Positions 12,390-26,310 are shown, counted from the stretch's first letter. The stretch: DNA of 64,000 bases from Deuterostichococcus epilithicus (GCA_033439295.1 JAVTLE010000017.1:248001-312000); one strand, 5' to 3'. The notes: a model not told the origin generated them from the sequence alone. Translations and numbers: made by a program.

Positions 12390-15300
12390 GGTGGCTGGCG
12401 GCTGGGGAAAGGGTGTACCGCCGGTCTGACTGAGTCCCGTCGCCTGCGGACCGCACGCACAGGTTTGTCAATACAGGCGGTGCTGGAGACGCAGGACGCC
12501 GTTTTGCAGGAGAGCAAGCTGTTGCAAGCCCCTCGGAGGCTGCCTACAGGCTGCAGGACCAGTGCCGAAGGCAGCCGGGCCTGGCGCCTGGATATTTTCT
12601 TGTGATCACAACAACTCCTGGCACCCGATCGAGCAAAGGCTCGTGATCACTGCAGCGCAGCATGGAGATGCGCAGGAGAGTGCACCAGGCAGATCGCTTG
12701 GTAGCTGCAGGCAGAGATGTGCTGCGCGTCCCGCCGCGGGTGGCGGCCCGACAATCAAGACTCCTAACAGCCGCCAGCCCAGCTCGGGTGCCAGCGGCGC
12801 TAAAGCGGGACTGGGCGCGCATGCTCGTTTCTATCACACGCATGACGCGCCAAGGCGCCGCGACTGGCATGCAAGGCGCAGGCCGGGACGACACAGTCGG
12901 GTCGACGCAAAATGTGATGCACTTCCGATCAGGCCCGGTGGAAGCGGCAGCAGGCGCCGCAACGCGTGCGCGTGCTGCAGCATCGCCTGAAACCATCGAA
13001 TGCTGCTGTGGTGCGGCCCGTCGCTCCCCCAGGCTGGCCACTTGCACGTCTAGTAAAGGTTGGAGGTTGTTGCAGGAGCCAAGACGCGCCGGACCTGCTT
13101 GACGGCGGCTGTGGTCGGAGGCGGTTGCGATCCCGTTCACGCGCCCTGGCAACCGTCAACTCGGATGAAACCCGAAGGATAGCTGAATGTGAGTTCGGGA
13201 ATGGGCAGCCTGGACGGTGGATCGTGGACTTCAGTCGACCAGCGGGTGGTTAGAAATTTGCCAGCCCTGCACCTGCCAGCTGGCAGCCTGGATCAGCCTT
13301 CCAGTCCGACTTCCGTACGGCACTTTTGCTGTGGGTCGGACTGGGAGGCAGCAGCGGCGGAAAAGCGACGGACTGCTCGAGCGAGCCGCGGGGTGTCGGC
13401 GGCAGCGGCGGTAGTGCATCACACAGCAGTCGCCCAAGTCCTTCGGGCATATCAATTGAGGCACCGTGAAGATTGCTCATGACCCACCCCAGGCGTGCAT
13501 GGCAAGACGGCTTCACTGGCAAGCGGGTTGATGGCTCTGGCTGCATCTGCGGCTGATCCGCGTGCCTCGGTGCATACATGCATTGATGCCGCAGCCTATG
13601 CGGCCATGTGCTGTGCGACACGCGATGTGGGGGCTTGCTGCAGCAGCTTGCAAGGTTTCTGGATTAATCCTCCCCAATTCAGAGATGCATGCAAATCGCG
13701 ACAATAACACGGCACACAGAAATGCTGTGCTGCACGCGCCGACCGGCGGCAGGCAGCTGCGGACTGCCGCGCGGCGTGCGTGCGCCGCCGCATGCAGATG
13801 TACATTCTTGGCGACGGGTCCGCACCTGTGCTCGCCGAGCGCGGTGATTGCTCTGCTAAGGTCACTGCGTTATCCCAAGCCTGTGGCGGCTGCTGCATTG
13901 CCCCCGCCCGGCAAGGGTGCCTGCCGGCGGCACAGGCCATGGCCAGAGGATGAGACTGATGGTCTCATTCGATATCAGAATAAAGTGCCACCGGCTCGGC
14001 ACCGCGCCAGCGGCCAGCATCAGCCGCTGAGCGCGGCGCTCTGCTTGCCTCAGGCAAGCAGCCGTGCTGATGTTGCTGCCATCCCATATCGCGGCGGGCC
14101 GCCGCCATTGCCGCATACAGCAGCAGCAGTAGGCAAGGCAGTGGTGCCCGCTGTTGCGATAGGGTCAGCGTCACTTTGCAAACACGCGATGATGCGCTGC
14201 CAGGTTCCCGCCGCTTAGCATCGGTCACAACATACAGATGGGCTGGGCTGCTGCATGACCGCTGTGACGGACAGGCGGGCGGGCGGGCGGCGCCGCGTCC
14301 GGGCAAGCTATCGTGCACAGCTGGACTCAGCCGTGTTGCGCACAGCATGTGCAGCTTGCTAGCATAGAACAACGGCAGAGTAGACGAGAGCATCAAGTCC
14401 CTGACAAGTAGGTGTCCCATGCGGTTGCTCAGGGGACAGACCATGCTTCGTGGCACATGCCGCGAGTACAGCAGATTCCAGCTGCGAGATTCATGCGCAA
14501 CACCATGCATGATGCAGAGCGATCAACGCATCCATGAGACGCATGCATGCTGCTGCCGACATGTACAGCGAGCGGTGTATGTTGATCAATGTACTGCCGC
14601 GGCAGGCGTGCGTGACCAGCAGATGCTGTGGCATCATGTAGGAACCGGGGTGAGCCGCGCAGCGGCTGCTTATTGTAAGCTAATTTTCAAGAAGGCATGG
14701 CCCCGCCGCCTACCGTCGGTCGTTCAAGAGTGCAACGTCACTCGCCGGAGGCGCAAGTGCAACTGATACTCAGGATCCGTATTTGCATTGTTCATATTTG
14801 AAGAATGAGTGAATTGCAGGATGGATCTATACTCTGTACCAGTCCTATCGTCCGCAAATCACCTGCAGCTGGCATGACCGTGCAAGGCAAAACAACGTAC
14901 AGATGCTGATACTGTTGGGGAAACGAAATGTTAGTACGAAGTGTGGCCATCGTTTGTCTCATTCGCATTGCGAGCGATGAGTATGGTCTACCTTCCTGCA
15001 ATTCCTTCAAGGCTACGCTTCGCTAGCATTTCGCCCATGTGAAACGAAGTAAGGCCGCCGCAGACAAGCAATAAAAATGCTGCCTGCATCAACCAGCAGA
15101 GCCTACAGGGCCCCGGGCACTGATCGCTGGCACGATGGCCAGCACGACTAATAGGCACTCGCAGCGACAGATACTTCCAACGCAGATATGGCATTGCAGG
15201 CTTTGCAGGCCGAGGCTGCTGCAACCGCTGGCATGTGACACTGCCCATTGCTCCAGCGTAAGTGCTGTGCCCTGACGCCGCCGCTCGACTACGTATCTGC

Positions 15301-15402
15301 CAGAGACCATTGGCACTCTGCCGTCTTAAACCATACCAGGGCGCTGGTGTGGCCCTAACGACTTCAGCTGTCGCTTCCATTGCTTCGTTAAATTCCAAAA
15401 CT
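12390..15402. other. Intergenic region
   Basis: About 3 kb between the start of expansin-like gene B and the stop codon of hydrolase C. I find no exon with family similarity on either strand, and no repeat of note. Promoter of gene B and 3' UTR of hydrolase C are expected at the two ends. Confidence 0.5.
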
Positions 15403-18400
15403 TCATTTGTACATGCCGAGTGGTGGCGCTGGCGTGCCGCGGAAAGACTTGCTTGCGGCGAATTTGACGATGTAATCGATTTCCTGAGCTTTCTGCAGAG
15501 CGCAACAAGCAGAAACGAAATTAGCTGGCGAGGAATCCGAATGCCTGCACGCGCAACAGCAGGCAAAGGGGCGACAGCAGCTCTCTGAGACGGGACCCAG
15601 GGTGCCGGGTCAGACGCTCACATTGAGGCCATGGCTGCTCTCCCACACCTGACGCGAGCACGTTGCACAGTGTGAGACCTCCAAAGATGGCAATGGAACA
15701 TCTGTCGCCTGTGAACGGAGCACGTGCGCAAAGAACGCCGGAGAGATAGGAGTCACAAGGGATATCGGAAATCACCCTGTAGTAGACAAGGTACCCCGGC
15801 TTCTTCGACTTGAAATTTTTCAGGTTGACCTGCGCCAGGACGAGCATTGTCATTCGAATCGGCAGCGATTTTTGCATGCGATCTGGAGTGCAAATTGAGC
15901 AGGACACACTCTCACCTTCGTCACGTCGGGCCCATAAAGCGGATCCTTGGCTGCACAGTGGATTCACAGCTGCTTAGGCTCTGGATCCATGCTTGCAAAG
16001 CGGGAAATGACAAGGGCATAACCACAATGCGAGGCGCCCTCATCCTTGCCTCCAGTACTCCACAATATGGGCACCGGCGGCCGCCAGCCGATCTGCTCTG
16101 GCAGCGCGTTAGCATGCATGATGACCGCAGAGGTGGCGGCGATCACGTAGCTGCGGCTGGCCAGCGGCGGCGCCGCCATCCTGTGAAGAATCGGCGGAGG
16201 TCGATGTAGATGTCGAGTGAATATTCGACCCGCCAGAAACTATGAAGTATACTACAGGGACATGCTGCTCTGGCTGATGGTGCTCTGGCCGAACAGTGCT
16301 CCAGATCATGTTGGTGTGCAGGTTCAGCTAGAGCAGAGCGCGCCTGGCACAAAAGTCACCAGAGATGCAGCAGGGTTGGGATGAAAAACCTACGCCAGAA
16401 AGCGGTCTTGCTGCACGGTACATGCAACGGCTCTCAAGCAAAAGGCTGCGCACCCGGCACGGGAGTTGCCGGCAATGGAGACCAGGGTCTTGTCAACTTT
16501 GGCGCCCGAATTCTGCAGGAACCAGGAATAGCAGCCCTGCGGCACGGAAGCCGCGCCGTCAGCTGCTGGCGACAGGGAAAGCTTGCTGGCTGCTTGCTTG
16601 CTGGCGACAGGGAAAGTGCGGCCGTAACGCCGTGCTGCTATGCTTGGGTCAGCCATACGCTGGAGATACCCTCAACCCCGTGATCCGCATGCGGAACGAA
16701 TAATAAATGGCACTGGTCCCCTTCCGCGCTACGCGCAGCAGATATGGCTGCTCATCAGTGCCATGCACACTCGAGGCCCCATACCCAGCGCCCCTGCTCA
16801 CAATATGCACACGCCGTACGGCAGCAGCCACCGGGCAGAAACCTACCAGGGGAGAGCCACCACAGGTGCGAACAAAGTGACAGATTTTGCGCGCCCACCT
16901 CGATGTGATAAAAGTCGTGGGTGAAAGGATCGGTCGCCTTGTTGGGTATGAACCAATACATGTTGAACTTGCTGTCTGGCGCCACCATGATGACCTGCAG
17001 TGTAGGGACCAGCACTGAGATTTGATGAGCGCCTACTGCTGGTCTGACGTCTGCGCCGGTTTGAGGCCCAGCAGCGCTTGATGTGGCACGCCCGACCCAG
17101 CAGCTGGCGGCACGCTTGCAGCCGCCAGCGGAAAGGCTCAGCCGCAGAAGCAGGTGGCATCGCACAGCGTCGAGACGTTTGCCAGCAACAAGGCCCAGAG
17201 ACATGTGATAGCACTGATAGCAGTACAGAGGCGAACGGCGACAAGCGAGCATCATGTGCATGATAATGGCGTGCCGGCGGATGATACAGAGGCGCCCGGC
17301 ACAGGGGCCGCCACAGATGAGAGCAGATCCGCAGCTGCAGGTCCAAAGGTCAGTGCCGAAAACCAAAAGCGGTGCACACCTGATGCTTGTCAGCAAACTC
17401 CTTGAAGGGTAGGGACTGGAGCATCCAGTTGCCGTTCACCCCTGCGCATTGGCGCGCCAATGCTCCTTGGGGCTGTGCCTTTCGGTGTGTCAGAGGGTTT
17501 CACTGGAGTGCCAAAGTCGGGGTGCTTCGCTGGATTGCCAAGGCGACGGAGACAGCAGGTCGCTGTGCCACTGATGCGACCCGGTGGTGGGATCGGCGCA
17601 CCTGAGCCGTGCAGCACAACCATCACGGGCAGCGCACGCTGCTTGTAAGTCTGCATAGTGGAGCGGACGAAGAGTTCAACGGTGTCAGATCACATGGCAC
17701 GGCCAGGGGCCCCTGTGCCGTGCAATGTGTCATCGACCTCTAGTGCTGCTGCCACGAGTCCCGCGGGTGAGGCGATGGTGCTCGAACACGACACGTGCTG
17801 GAAGCTGTCGAGGAGAATGGCTGAGAAATGCTTGTTGTGAGCGAATCTAGCGGGTCAAGATCCACATCAGTGTGTTTGCGTACCGAGTTGATCCGGCCCG
17901 CGGCCGCGCGACGTCAGCACAAATGGCTACCCCAGGGGCCCTCGAACCTCACCTTGGGCAGGTAGTAGACGCCGGTGCGGCCGGTGCCCTTGTACCCGAC
18001 AGGGATGCCGCACAGGGTGCCGCCATCGCCGTCCGGCTTGCATGGGCGCGTCATATGGTACATCTGCGAGTCTGCCTTCAGCCGCTCTTGCTGCGAAAGA
18101 CCCGATTGCAAATTGAACTGAGAGCAAGCTTGGAAGGCAGCAACGCCGGTGGTGTTTCAGTCTCTCAACAGCCAGTGCACACCCTGGCAGCGTCGCGCTG
18201 CACTGCGCGAGGGGCAGCGTCGCGCACAAGCTCGTGCGGTGATGACTGGGCCAGAGCCGGCAATGTCGGACTGCACGACAGCATCACTCGGGAGAAATGG
18301 GCGCGCTGGTCCGCAGCCAGTGGCACAGCAGCGAGCTCAGGCGGAAGAGCGAGGCAGGAGGCGCGCCGTCTCACCGCGCTGGGGGCTGCCTTCGCTGCTG

Positions 18401-19419
18401 GCCTCGGCGTCGGCGCCCTGGTGGGCCTGCGGCAGGGGTGTCGGTACACTCAGGTGCCATTGAGGTGCGGCCTGGATTCCGCGCATCCTGCTGAAACAGG
18501 TTGCCCGCAGAGCAAGCCGTGGCGTGCAGCAGGGACGGCGCAGCGCCCCGCCGAGCCGGTGCTGTCCTGCCGGGGGACACAGGTGCAGCGAGGGCGGCTT
18601 GCACCCTCGGGGGATGTGACTTCAGGACCCCAGTCGAGGGCACCCCGCACACCTGGGCGTCGGCGGCGGCGCCTTGCGCTTCACACCAGCCGGCAGCTTC
18701 TCTGCGAGCAGAGCACATGGCAGGTGACCGGAGGGTGCATCCTGAACGACGGAAGAGGCGCGCCAAGCTGACGCCATGCCAATGCGCCCGCTTGCTAACC
18801 TGCCAGTAGCAGCAGGCGCAGAGGGGCCCGCACAAGCCTCGGCAGGGGTGCAGTCGCCGCAACAGCCACCCCAGCTGCTGCACTCCAGCGTCAACCCTCA
18901 GGAGGGCGCAACGTGGGGGTGCGGACGCACTGCAGTAGGTGCGCGCGTCGTTGCTGTAGCGGTCCAGCGCGCACTGTATGCACTTTGTGTGCCCCGTGCC
19001 GGGCTGGATGGTGCCCGGCGGGCACCTGGAGCACTTGTAGTTGCCCGTGCCGCGCTTGTAGTAGCCCTTGCGGCACGGGATGCCGCCGCCGGGGCCGGGC
19101 TCATGCCCGGGGCCAGGCGCTGCATAGCAGGGCCAGCACCACATCAGGGAGGACCGGGCGAGCAGCGTTCGCGAGCTGCGGACAAATTGGGGGGATGCGG
19201 ACGGGGCGTCGCAGCCATTGTGAATGCACTGCCGCCAATAGCAGCCATCTGAGAAAGGAGGGTGCAGCCAGGTAACACGCTTTCAAGACATGATTTCGCT
19301 GCATAGGCCCAGGAAGGAGGTGACGAACCTGCCAGGGTGACGTGCAGGCTCAGCAGGACACATGCCGCAAGCAGCGCCGCTGCACGGCCGCCGCACCCAC
19401 CACCAGTTGGCCGGCCCAT
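15403..19419 (-). CDS. Secreted serine alpha/beta-hydrolase C (PHB-depolymerase/feruloyl-esterase type) with Cys-rich N-module
   Basis: Predicted extracellular esterase or depolymerase. Exons: 19329-19419, 18927-19119, 18375-18426, 17953-18090, 17602-17650, 17380-17441, 16899-16994, 16454-16536, 16059-16180, 15916-15950, 15776-15829, 15622-15648, 15403-15492; about 363 residues. Residues 1-30 are a signal peptide. Next comes a cysteine-rich module of ephrin-receptor/GCC2-GCC3 type (PCRKGYYKRGTGNYKCSRCP, CIQCALDRYSNDARTYC), then a short Thr-Pro linker. The hydrolase has RTGVYYLP, oxyanion HGSG, APDSKFNMYW, nucleophile Ser in IAGNSRAG, Asp in KDPLYGPD and His in ESSHGLN. The second donor (GC|GTCCGC) was chosen because it restores phase and matches hydrolase E; an extra exon at 18800-18877 is an alternative. 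The junction 16059/15950 is odd (see findings). The true substrate is unknown. Confidence 0.83.
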
Positions 19420-21199
19420 GTGCAGCAGCGCCTGGAAGGGCCGCCGTATGCCACTGACTCTGCCTGGTGTCAGATTGTGCCGAATAAGACGCAGTCCTGC
19501 TGCTGCACTTGCATACGTGTGTGCAAGCCCGTCTGCTGACAAGCTCCATTGGGACCGCCAAAGATCTAGGGAATACGATGAGTAGGCTCCTTGGATGATT
19601 TCGGTGCATCTTATGCCCTTCTGCGCAGTGTGTGCACTTTGCACGACGCTCAGCGGGCTTTTGAGTGGCACGATAAGCGGGAGTTGATGGCACCCGTGCG
19701 AAATGCCGCCTCACAGCCCGTTCGGTCCCGTAAGCCCAATGACTTGTGCAACTCACTTACAAAGCGCATGCGTCGCGCGCCTCGCGGCAGGGCCACGCAA
19801 ACGAACACTTGTTGGCTTCGGTTACGTAATCAGTTCCAGCTGGCCGTTTGCAGAGGGCCAAGACATCGCGTCGGGGCTCTCGGCGCTGGGGCGCTTAGAG
19901 CCAAGCACTGATGGGGAATGATGTCTGAGGTTTGAGCAAACTGCATCTGTGACAAGGAACCTCACCCGCTGCTTGCGACTCGGCGGGAGAACGTCGCGGC
20001 AGTGCGTTGGCAACGCCTCTGCCGATGTGGTTGCAGTGACGTCTGGTCAATGTCAAGCGAATGTGACCTCTGAAATGCTCAGCAGATGACATGCACGAGT
20101 CGGCCATGAACACATGAATCACAGTTGATCAGAGCCGACTCACTCAGCTCACGTGCCATCACCAGCTGGGTAGTGCAACTGGCAAGGCAGCTGGAGAACA
20201 CAGCTGGTGATTGTGTGGTTGGTGGCTGCTCAACCGCATGCACATTGCAGTGAGTGCATCCCCACCTCAATCCAATAGTTTCCAGGCACCAGCGGCGGTG
20301 ACACTGCACAGGCATGTCGTTGCCGCAACGAGGCTTACACCCAAGGGAATCATGCAAGCGAGGATGTTCGACTGGTCTAGAACGCAGTGCCAGACGTTTG
20401 TCTACAACAACCAATAGGATCCGATACGGTTTCAGCTATACGATACCTACAGGGAATGAGACATCAGCGCCGCTCGCTGGAACAGCAGAACTGCACATAG
20501 GTGCTGAGAATCAAGAAAGTTTGACGACTGCGGCCGAGCAGCCCTACGCGATGCTGCAGATCTGGATCCTGGTGTGCAGCTCCATCGAGCCACGGCAGCT
20601 GTCAGGTGCTGGTGGGCTAGACCCACCTCATCTAAGGGTGTGCGGATCGTAACCGCCCATTCAAAAATGTGCGCCGCAAAGACAGCGCTCCTGACGCATG
20701 AAGGTGCGTCAGTCGGCTGCCAAAGCGTGCTGCTGCCTATCGAGTCACGGCGGCGCTGAGGAAACTTTGCCCCAATGCTTCCGTGCCCTGTGACCTGTCT
20801 GTGACCACCCAAACCGCTCTGGGCTACCTACTTTGTTGCCGCCCCGGCAGCCACTTTGCTAACAACCATGGCCAACGGACTGGCTCCGACGCCGTGTGCA
20901 ATTTCGATGCCGTGATGGCGTGGCGAATGTGACGGCCATCCCCGCCAGCCATCAGCAGCCGCAGTGGCGGTGCTGGCCGCACTGCCAATGTGGCCGCCTG
21001 TAGTAGGAAGGGCAGATTGGCAGCCAAGTGTGTTGGCACCGCTTTCTGACAGCCACCAGAACTGCTTTGCTGACCAATTGCGCTGCTGCTCGAATGCTGC
21101 GGAGGGTTGCGGGCAGCATCCAGCGCGACAGCCGCCACATTGCCGCCGATGCATCGCTCGCAGCCGCGACCCTGACGCCGCTGGCCGTCTCGGCAGCAG
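19420..21199. other. Intergenic region between hydrolases C and D
   Basis: About 1.8 kb expected to hold the promoter of hydrolase C and the 3' UTR of hydrolase D. No exon, RNA gene or repeat could be supported. Confidence 0.5.
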
Positions 21200-23873
21200 C
21201 TATGTCGCAGCGAGTTGGGTCCCCCGCAGCAGCTGCTGCCTTGCCACCGTGGCGTCGCCGGCTGCTGCCGCATGCTCTGCTGGCGAGGCGGCGAGGCGTC
21301 GGCGGTAGGACCCCAGCGGCGGCGCCGGCGTGTTGCGGAAGCTCGGATTGGCAACCCACGCGCACACATAGTCGATCTCCTGCCCTTTCTGCGCAGCCCA
21401 CGAGGCAAGAATGTCAGGAGCAGTGGGAGACGTGCGACGTGCATGTGTGGGCAGCGGCATACCGGAAGCGTACGCGGATGGCATATGTCGAGCACCGCAG
21501 GCACAACTGAGCAGGAGCCTATTTTCCTTATTCCAGCAGCGGGTGCAGGCTCGTCAAGACCGAAGACGACTCACGTTCAGGGAGTGGCCGCTTTCCCACA
21601 CATTGTACACGATGGGGTACTCTGGGCGCTTGGAAGCAAAATACGCCCTGTTCACCTGCATAAGGTAATCGAAAAGCAGCCCAATCAGGCGAAAGTCGCC
21701 TCCCCGGACAGGGCGTGGCCCCGCCATGAGTGCGGATGGTTACGAAACTCGCACGTCAGCATTTGGGCACTCGCCCATGAGTGCCTTTGGGCAGGCCGTT
21801 GCACGCCGTTAAGCGTACGCTCAAAAATTGCGCATGGCTGGCATCACTCGCGCACTGCATGACGATTGGTCAGCAAGGCACGCATCAGGAATCATCTGCA
21901 GGTAAGCAGTCTTTTAAGACAGCAATTTCCTCATTGACACAGGAAACATAGAGAGATTCACGTTTGTGGCGTTTGGTCCATACAGTTCATCTCTCTCCCC
22001 CGCAGTCCACAGGATGGGGAACACGCGGGTCCCCATCTGCTGCGGCAGCGCGCTGGCGTGCAGGATCACTGCTGCAGAGCAGGGTACTACGGCGCTGCGG
22101 CTGCAGAAGGGCGGCGCCACGTATCTGCAGCATCAGGACATCGCTCTATCACCATTGGAGCTTTTTGAAAGGATTGCCGTTTCTGTGTGGTTGTCTGCGA
22201 CTGCGGCGCTCCCCTTGTGGCAAAGGACAGCACTGGCGCAGGCTGGCTGGCAGCAGTCATGCGTGCATGATGCTGGCGCCGGGTGTCAGGCATGGGTGTT
22301 ATGTGTGGGGTCATGTACGTTATCATGAAGGCCAAGGTGTGATCCAGCATTCGCACCCGGCGCGGGAGTTGCCAACGACGCTGACGCGCGTCGTGTCGAC
22401 CAGCGCACCCTGCGTGTTGTTTTGCACGAACCACTGGTACGAGGCCTGTAGGGCATCGCAGAAAAAGTGAGAGGAAGGAATCAGCTCGGGTGGGAGGCTG
22501 CTGCCAGCCAGCCGGAAGGCGATGGTCCTAGTCGCCAAGGCTCGCAACTTTTCAGGATGCTCACACATCCCTTCAAGCCAGGCAAGAATATTTCCTCTTG
22601 GCGCAAACCTATGCATTCTCGACGACCACTGGCACGCACAAATAACCCTGCGTCAACAAGTGTGCACGTGGATCCCTCCACGCACCTCAATGTGGAAGAA
22701 ATCGTGCGTGAAGGGGTCTTCAGCAGTTTCAGGGATTATCCAGTACATGTCGAACTTGCTGTCCGGCGCCACGACGATGATCTGCGGCCGCACATTGAAG
22801 TTCTCAAGTGGGGCTGCACATAACTCAATCAATGGCAGACCGTGCAGCAGCTGCTTCAGAGCCTGGAGTTTTTTTCATGTGAGGGCAGGGAGATGCTGGA
22901 GCCGTTGAGTAGCACTGACACGACAAGCTGAAGCTGTAAACACCAGCATGAGCAGGAAGGTGCCCAAGGCGAAGAGCCCCAGTGCAGATGTCCTGGTGCC
23001 AAAATGCACGTTGGGGACGAGACTGAGCCTCACCTGGTTTTTGTCTGCAAACTCCTTGAATGGCAGAGACTGGAGCATCCAGTTGCCGTTGACGCCTGCG
23101 GTAGCAAGTTGAGGTTGTTGCTGTTTGCTGCAACCTGAACCCAGTCAGAAGGAAGGAAAGCCACATGACTGTCGTGCGTCCACTGAGAGTGCAACAGGCA
23201 ACAGCAGATCGCTGTGCCAATGCCGAGTCTGATGATCGCATGAAACGAGCGCACCTGAGCCATGGAGCAGGATCATCACCGGCAGCGGCCCCTCTGTGTA
23301 TGTCTGCACAGCACAGCACAGACGCTGTCAGCACATCTGCTCTGCCCATTTTTGACAAGACAAGGTCAATGCTCGCCATCAGGGTTCTTGCCCAGCACTT
23401 CCAGCACTTGACAAGTGTGGGAGCCAGACGCAGAGAAAGCCGCCCTAAAACCCAAAAATTGACGAGTCCCCGTTATCCCCTGACATGTGCCCGTATTGGA
23501 ACGTCATAGGAGAGCAGGACCCACCCTGGGCAGGTAGTAGACGCCGGTGCGGCCCGTTCCTTCGTACCCGACCCCGATACCACACAACATGCCGCCATCG
23601 CCGTCCGGCTTGCATTGCCGCGTGGGTGGGACAATGATCGTAGAATTGGCCTTGACCTCCGCGGCCTGTGCGTGTGACAGGGATGAGGGTTCTAGGTCCA
23701 ATGGACTAAGATGAGCGCCAGAGTGGAGGCGCGGCATGCGCGATGGACTGGCATGCTATGGCTGTTGCGGGCGTCGGGCCGCCGTCATGTGTGAGGCTGA
23801 GGCTTGCTGAGGCAGAAGTGATCAAGGTTGCCATCATGCCACTATCACGTGCGGGCGATGCCAGCCGCAGGAT

Positions 23874-23906
<33 letters not shown>

Positions 23907-24815
23907 GCGCACCTGAGGGGTCAAGATCTCCGGTGCGAGCCTGCAGGACACACAGAGTCGCCACTTGCCTCTGTCAGCAGCACACAGGAGCCCAGCATAC
24001 ACCTCGACTTTGAAGAGCACTATGGCGGCTGGCTTTGCGCCATCTCTTGGTGGCACAGATGCGAACAGCACGTCAATGTGTGCAAGCTGGGGATGTGCAA
24101 ACGGTGCAAACACAAGAGAAACAAGCGGGGAAGTAGGACCACTCACGGTGCCGTCGGCGCAGCGGTGAGCGGCTCCCCCTGCGGCAGTGTGCGCGAGTCC
24201 AGGAGATTGGACGAGGCCATGATGCGGTTCGCCAGGTCCGCCCACCAGGCGTTGACCTGCGCATCGCTGTCGCCGTCCAGGCCCTGCCACCAAAAGTCCT
24301 GCTGCAGCAGCCTCCGCGCCGCGGCCGGCGAAGCCTTCCCGACGCCGATGTTCCCCTCTGCGCACAAGGAACATCGCTGTACAGTCACACGATGATGAGC
24401 AGATCAGCACGATTTCGTCTCACGCGATCGCAACCACTGCGAAGACGGCGCGGCGGGCACAGGAAGCCAGACGCACACTTTTAAGCGTGCAGCACAGCAG
24501 ACATGCAATGGGCAGTCATGAGGCAGCAGTCGGAATGCGAGCTGTGCAGGAGCCACGCAGTGCATCATTTCTGGACACGCCAGCATGCAAAGCGACGTCT
24601 TGCGCTGTCTTGAGCCACAGATGCCAAACGCCGACGAGGGCATGCACGTCTCTTCGGGTATGCAGCTGCTCGCCGTGCACACGACACTGCTGCAGATCTG
24701 ATGCTTGACCAGAAGATTTACCTGCGACCGCTGATTGAAGGCCCAGCAGCAGGCACGCCACGGCCAGCGGCCCTAACTTCCCACTGCCCGACCGACCCAT
24801 GCCGGGAAGGCTCAC
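21200..24815 (-). CDS. Secreted serine alpha/beta-hydrolase D with a Trp-rich, Cys-poor N-module
   Basis: Paralogue of hydrolases C and E. Exons: 24722-24815 (second in-frame ATG at 24800, aligning with the MGR start of C), 24147-24357, 23913-23940, 23525-23665, 23255-23303, 23034-23095, 22686-22781, 22357-22445, 21962-22124, 21575-21655, 21200-21388; all phases close, about 395-400 residues. After the signal peptide comes a roughly 60-residue module with DFWWQGLDGD and NAWWADLANR that I do not recognise, then LTAAPTAP and a 28-nt microexon. The hydrolase core has RTGVYYLP, HGSG, APDSKFDMYW, nucleophile Ser in VVGNSRAG, Asp in GERDELYG and His in ESGHSLN, ending in KGQEIDY and an Arg/Ala-rich tail. 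A CAG run sits in the intron beside the microexon. Same strand and spacing as its sisters suggest tandem duplication. Confidence 0.85.
23876..23904. repeat. CAG/CTG trinucleotide run
   Basis: About nine CAG units on the plus strand (CTG on the coding strand) in the intron just after the 28-nt microexon of hydrolase D. Confidence 0.8.
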
Positions 24816-26310
24816 CGGTCGACGCTGCCACGCTCCGCCCGTGACGCGCTAAGGCAAGTCTCAACGGCACCGGTGAATCCCTCAGGTCAGATCTGCAGCG
24901 TATAGCAGGCAGAATTGAGCAGATTTGCAGCGTCTGCCGAGTTCTGCAGCTCGACCGCAGTATGCCGTTAGGAGAGGCAACGCCGGGCCGTGGGTGGCGC
25001 GCGGGCGCGTCGAGCGCTCGGATCACATTCAGATGGCCGTTAGGAATAGCTGGGAGCGGCGCTCCACGGTCAGGCGGTCCTTTTGGCACGCTTGCACGGT
25101 GCATAAAACTGCACCTCCGACACACCTTCAGTGGCGCCTCGTAACCGGCACAGACAGCGCTGCGCAGCCTCGTTGTAGCCTCGGAAGATTAAGTCTGCAC
25201 ACGGCCCAGCAGCGAAGGTGACCTGAACCGCGCTTGAGCGTTTGCAAGCCTCTGCCGTTCACTGCACCTGCAACAGTCGGCCAGACCTAGCAGGGCCCCT
25301 AAACAGCATGAGTCAGGACCAGCCAGGAGGAAGCTGGTGCATCCGACGTGTCATCACTAAACGAAACTGCAACCGCTGAACGACCGGCGGGCCAAGGCAG
25401 GAAGTCCTCAGCTTTCAGAATGCGTGAGGTGCAGGCTCATGTAAGGTCAAAACTGTTATATTCCAAAAAAACTCATGCAAGTACAAGTTCCAGGAGTCAA
25501 TGGTGATGAGCTGCATTTTGCAGCGGTGCCTGGCTCGGGCGCCAGGCATTCACAAAACGACCCCAGATGCTTTAAACTGGATCTACAAAGCGACAAGTGC
25601 TGGATTCACCCATTTGAATCATCGTTCCGAGGCTGTTGTATGCTACCTCTGCCTAACATGTGGCTACCAGCTTTTTGCCGCCTGTCCTTGCCAATTTGCG
25701 GCAATGCCTCGGTACGGATAAGCAAGAGCTTGCAAAGTGCAAGCTGCCATTCAAATGCGTCCAACTCTACCTAGGTGAAGCTTTGCAGTTCCGACTGATT
25801 TCAGAGTAACAAACCCAGCGCAGCACAGTGCGTCTGAGCACATCGCTTGCAGCCCCCTGGCGACCCATAAATGATCATTGGGGCCATGACCGAAGCGCCA
25901 CTGCAACTCCAATGCCTTCGTGACAGCACTTGACTACTGCGTCCGCTGCGCCTCTGGAACTGCCAACGATGCCACCAGCACCGTGCGCTGCTTCCATAGA
26001 TAACGTCCTTCAGCTGTGACAGAGTAGCTGCCGCTGCACCAGAACCCCTTCCAGCCGGCTCCCAGGCAGCCGCTGCAGTACAGCTGGCCGACGCTGCTGC
26101 CTGACCCGACCTGCTTGTGTCGCTGCCTGTGGCGCTGTTGCCGCCGTTGCGCGCGTCCAAGCCGCGTGGCCGTTGCTGCTCCCCCGCTGCGGCCGTAGCC
26201 CCGGTGCGAAAGGTGTAGCACCACAGCGCGGGATCGGTGCCGTCCGCTGCTGCTGCTGCTGTGCCGCCATCGCGTCCATCTGCAGCTGCTTCTGCCCAGA
26301 AAGTGCAGTA
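24816..26310. other. Intergenic region between hydrolases D and E
   Basis: It should hold the promoter of hydrolase D and the 3' UTR of hydrolase E. The minus-strand open frames at 25801-26310 are continuations past the stop of hydrolase E in other frames. Nothing else supported. Confidence 0.5.

Noticed and set aside
18800-18877. Candidate Cys-rich exon (SWGGCCGDC) in hydrolase C
   Set aside because: It would need a 49-bp intron before it. Skipping it gives a join that matches hydrolase E. Kept only as an alternative.
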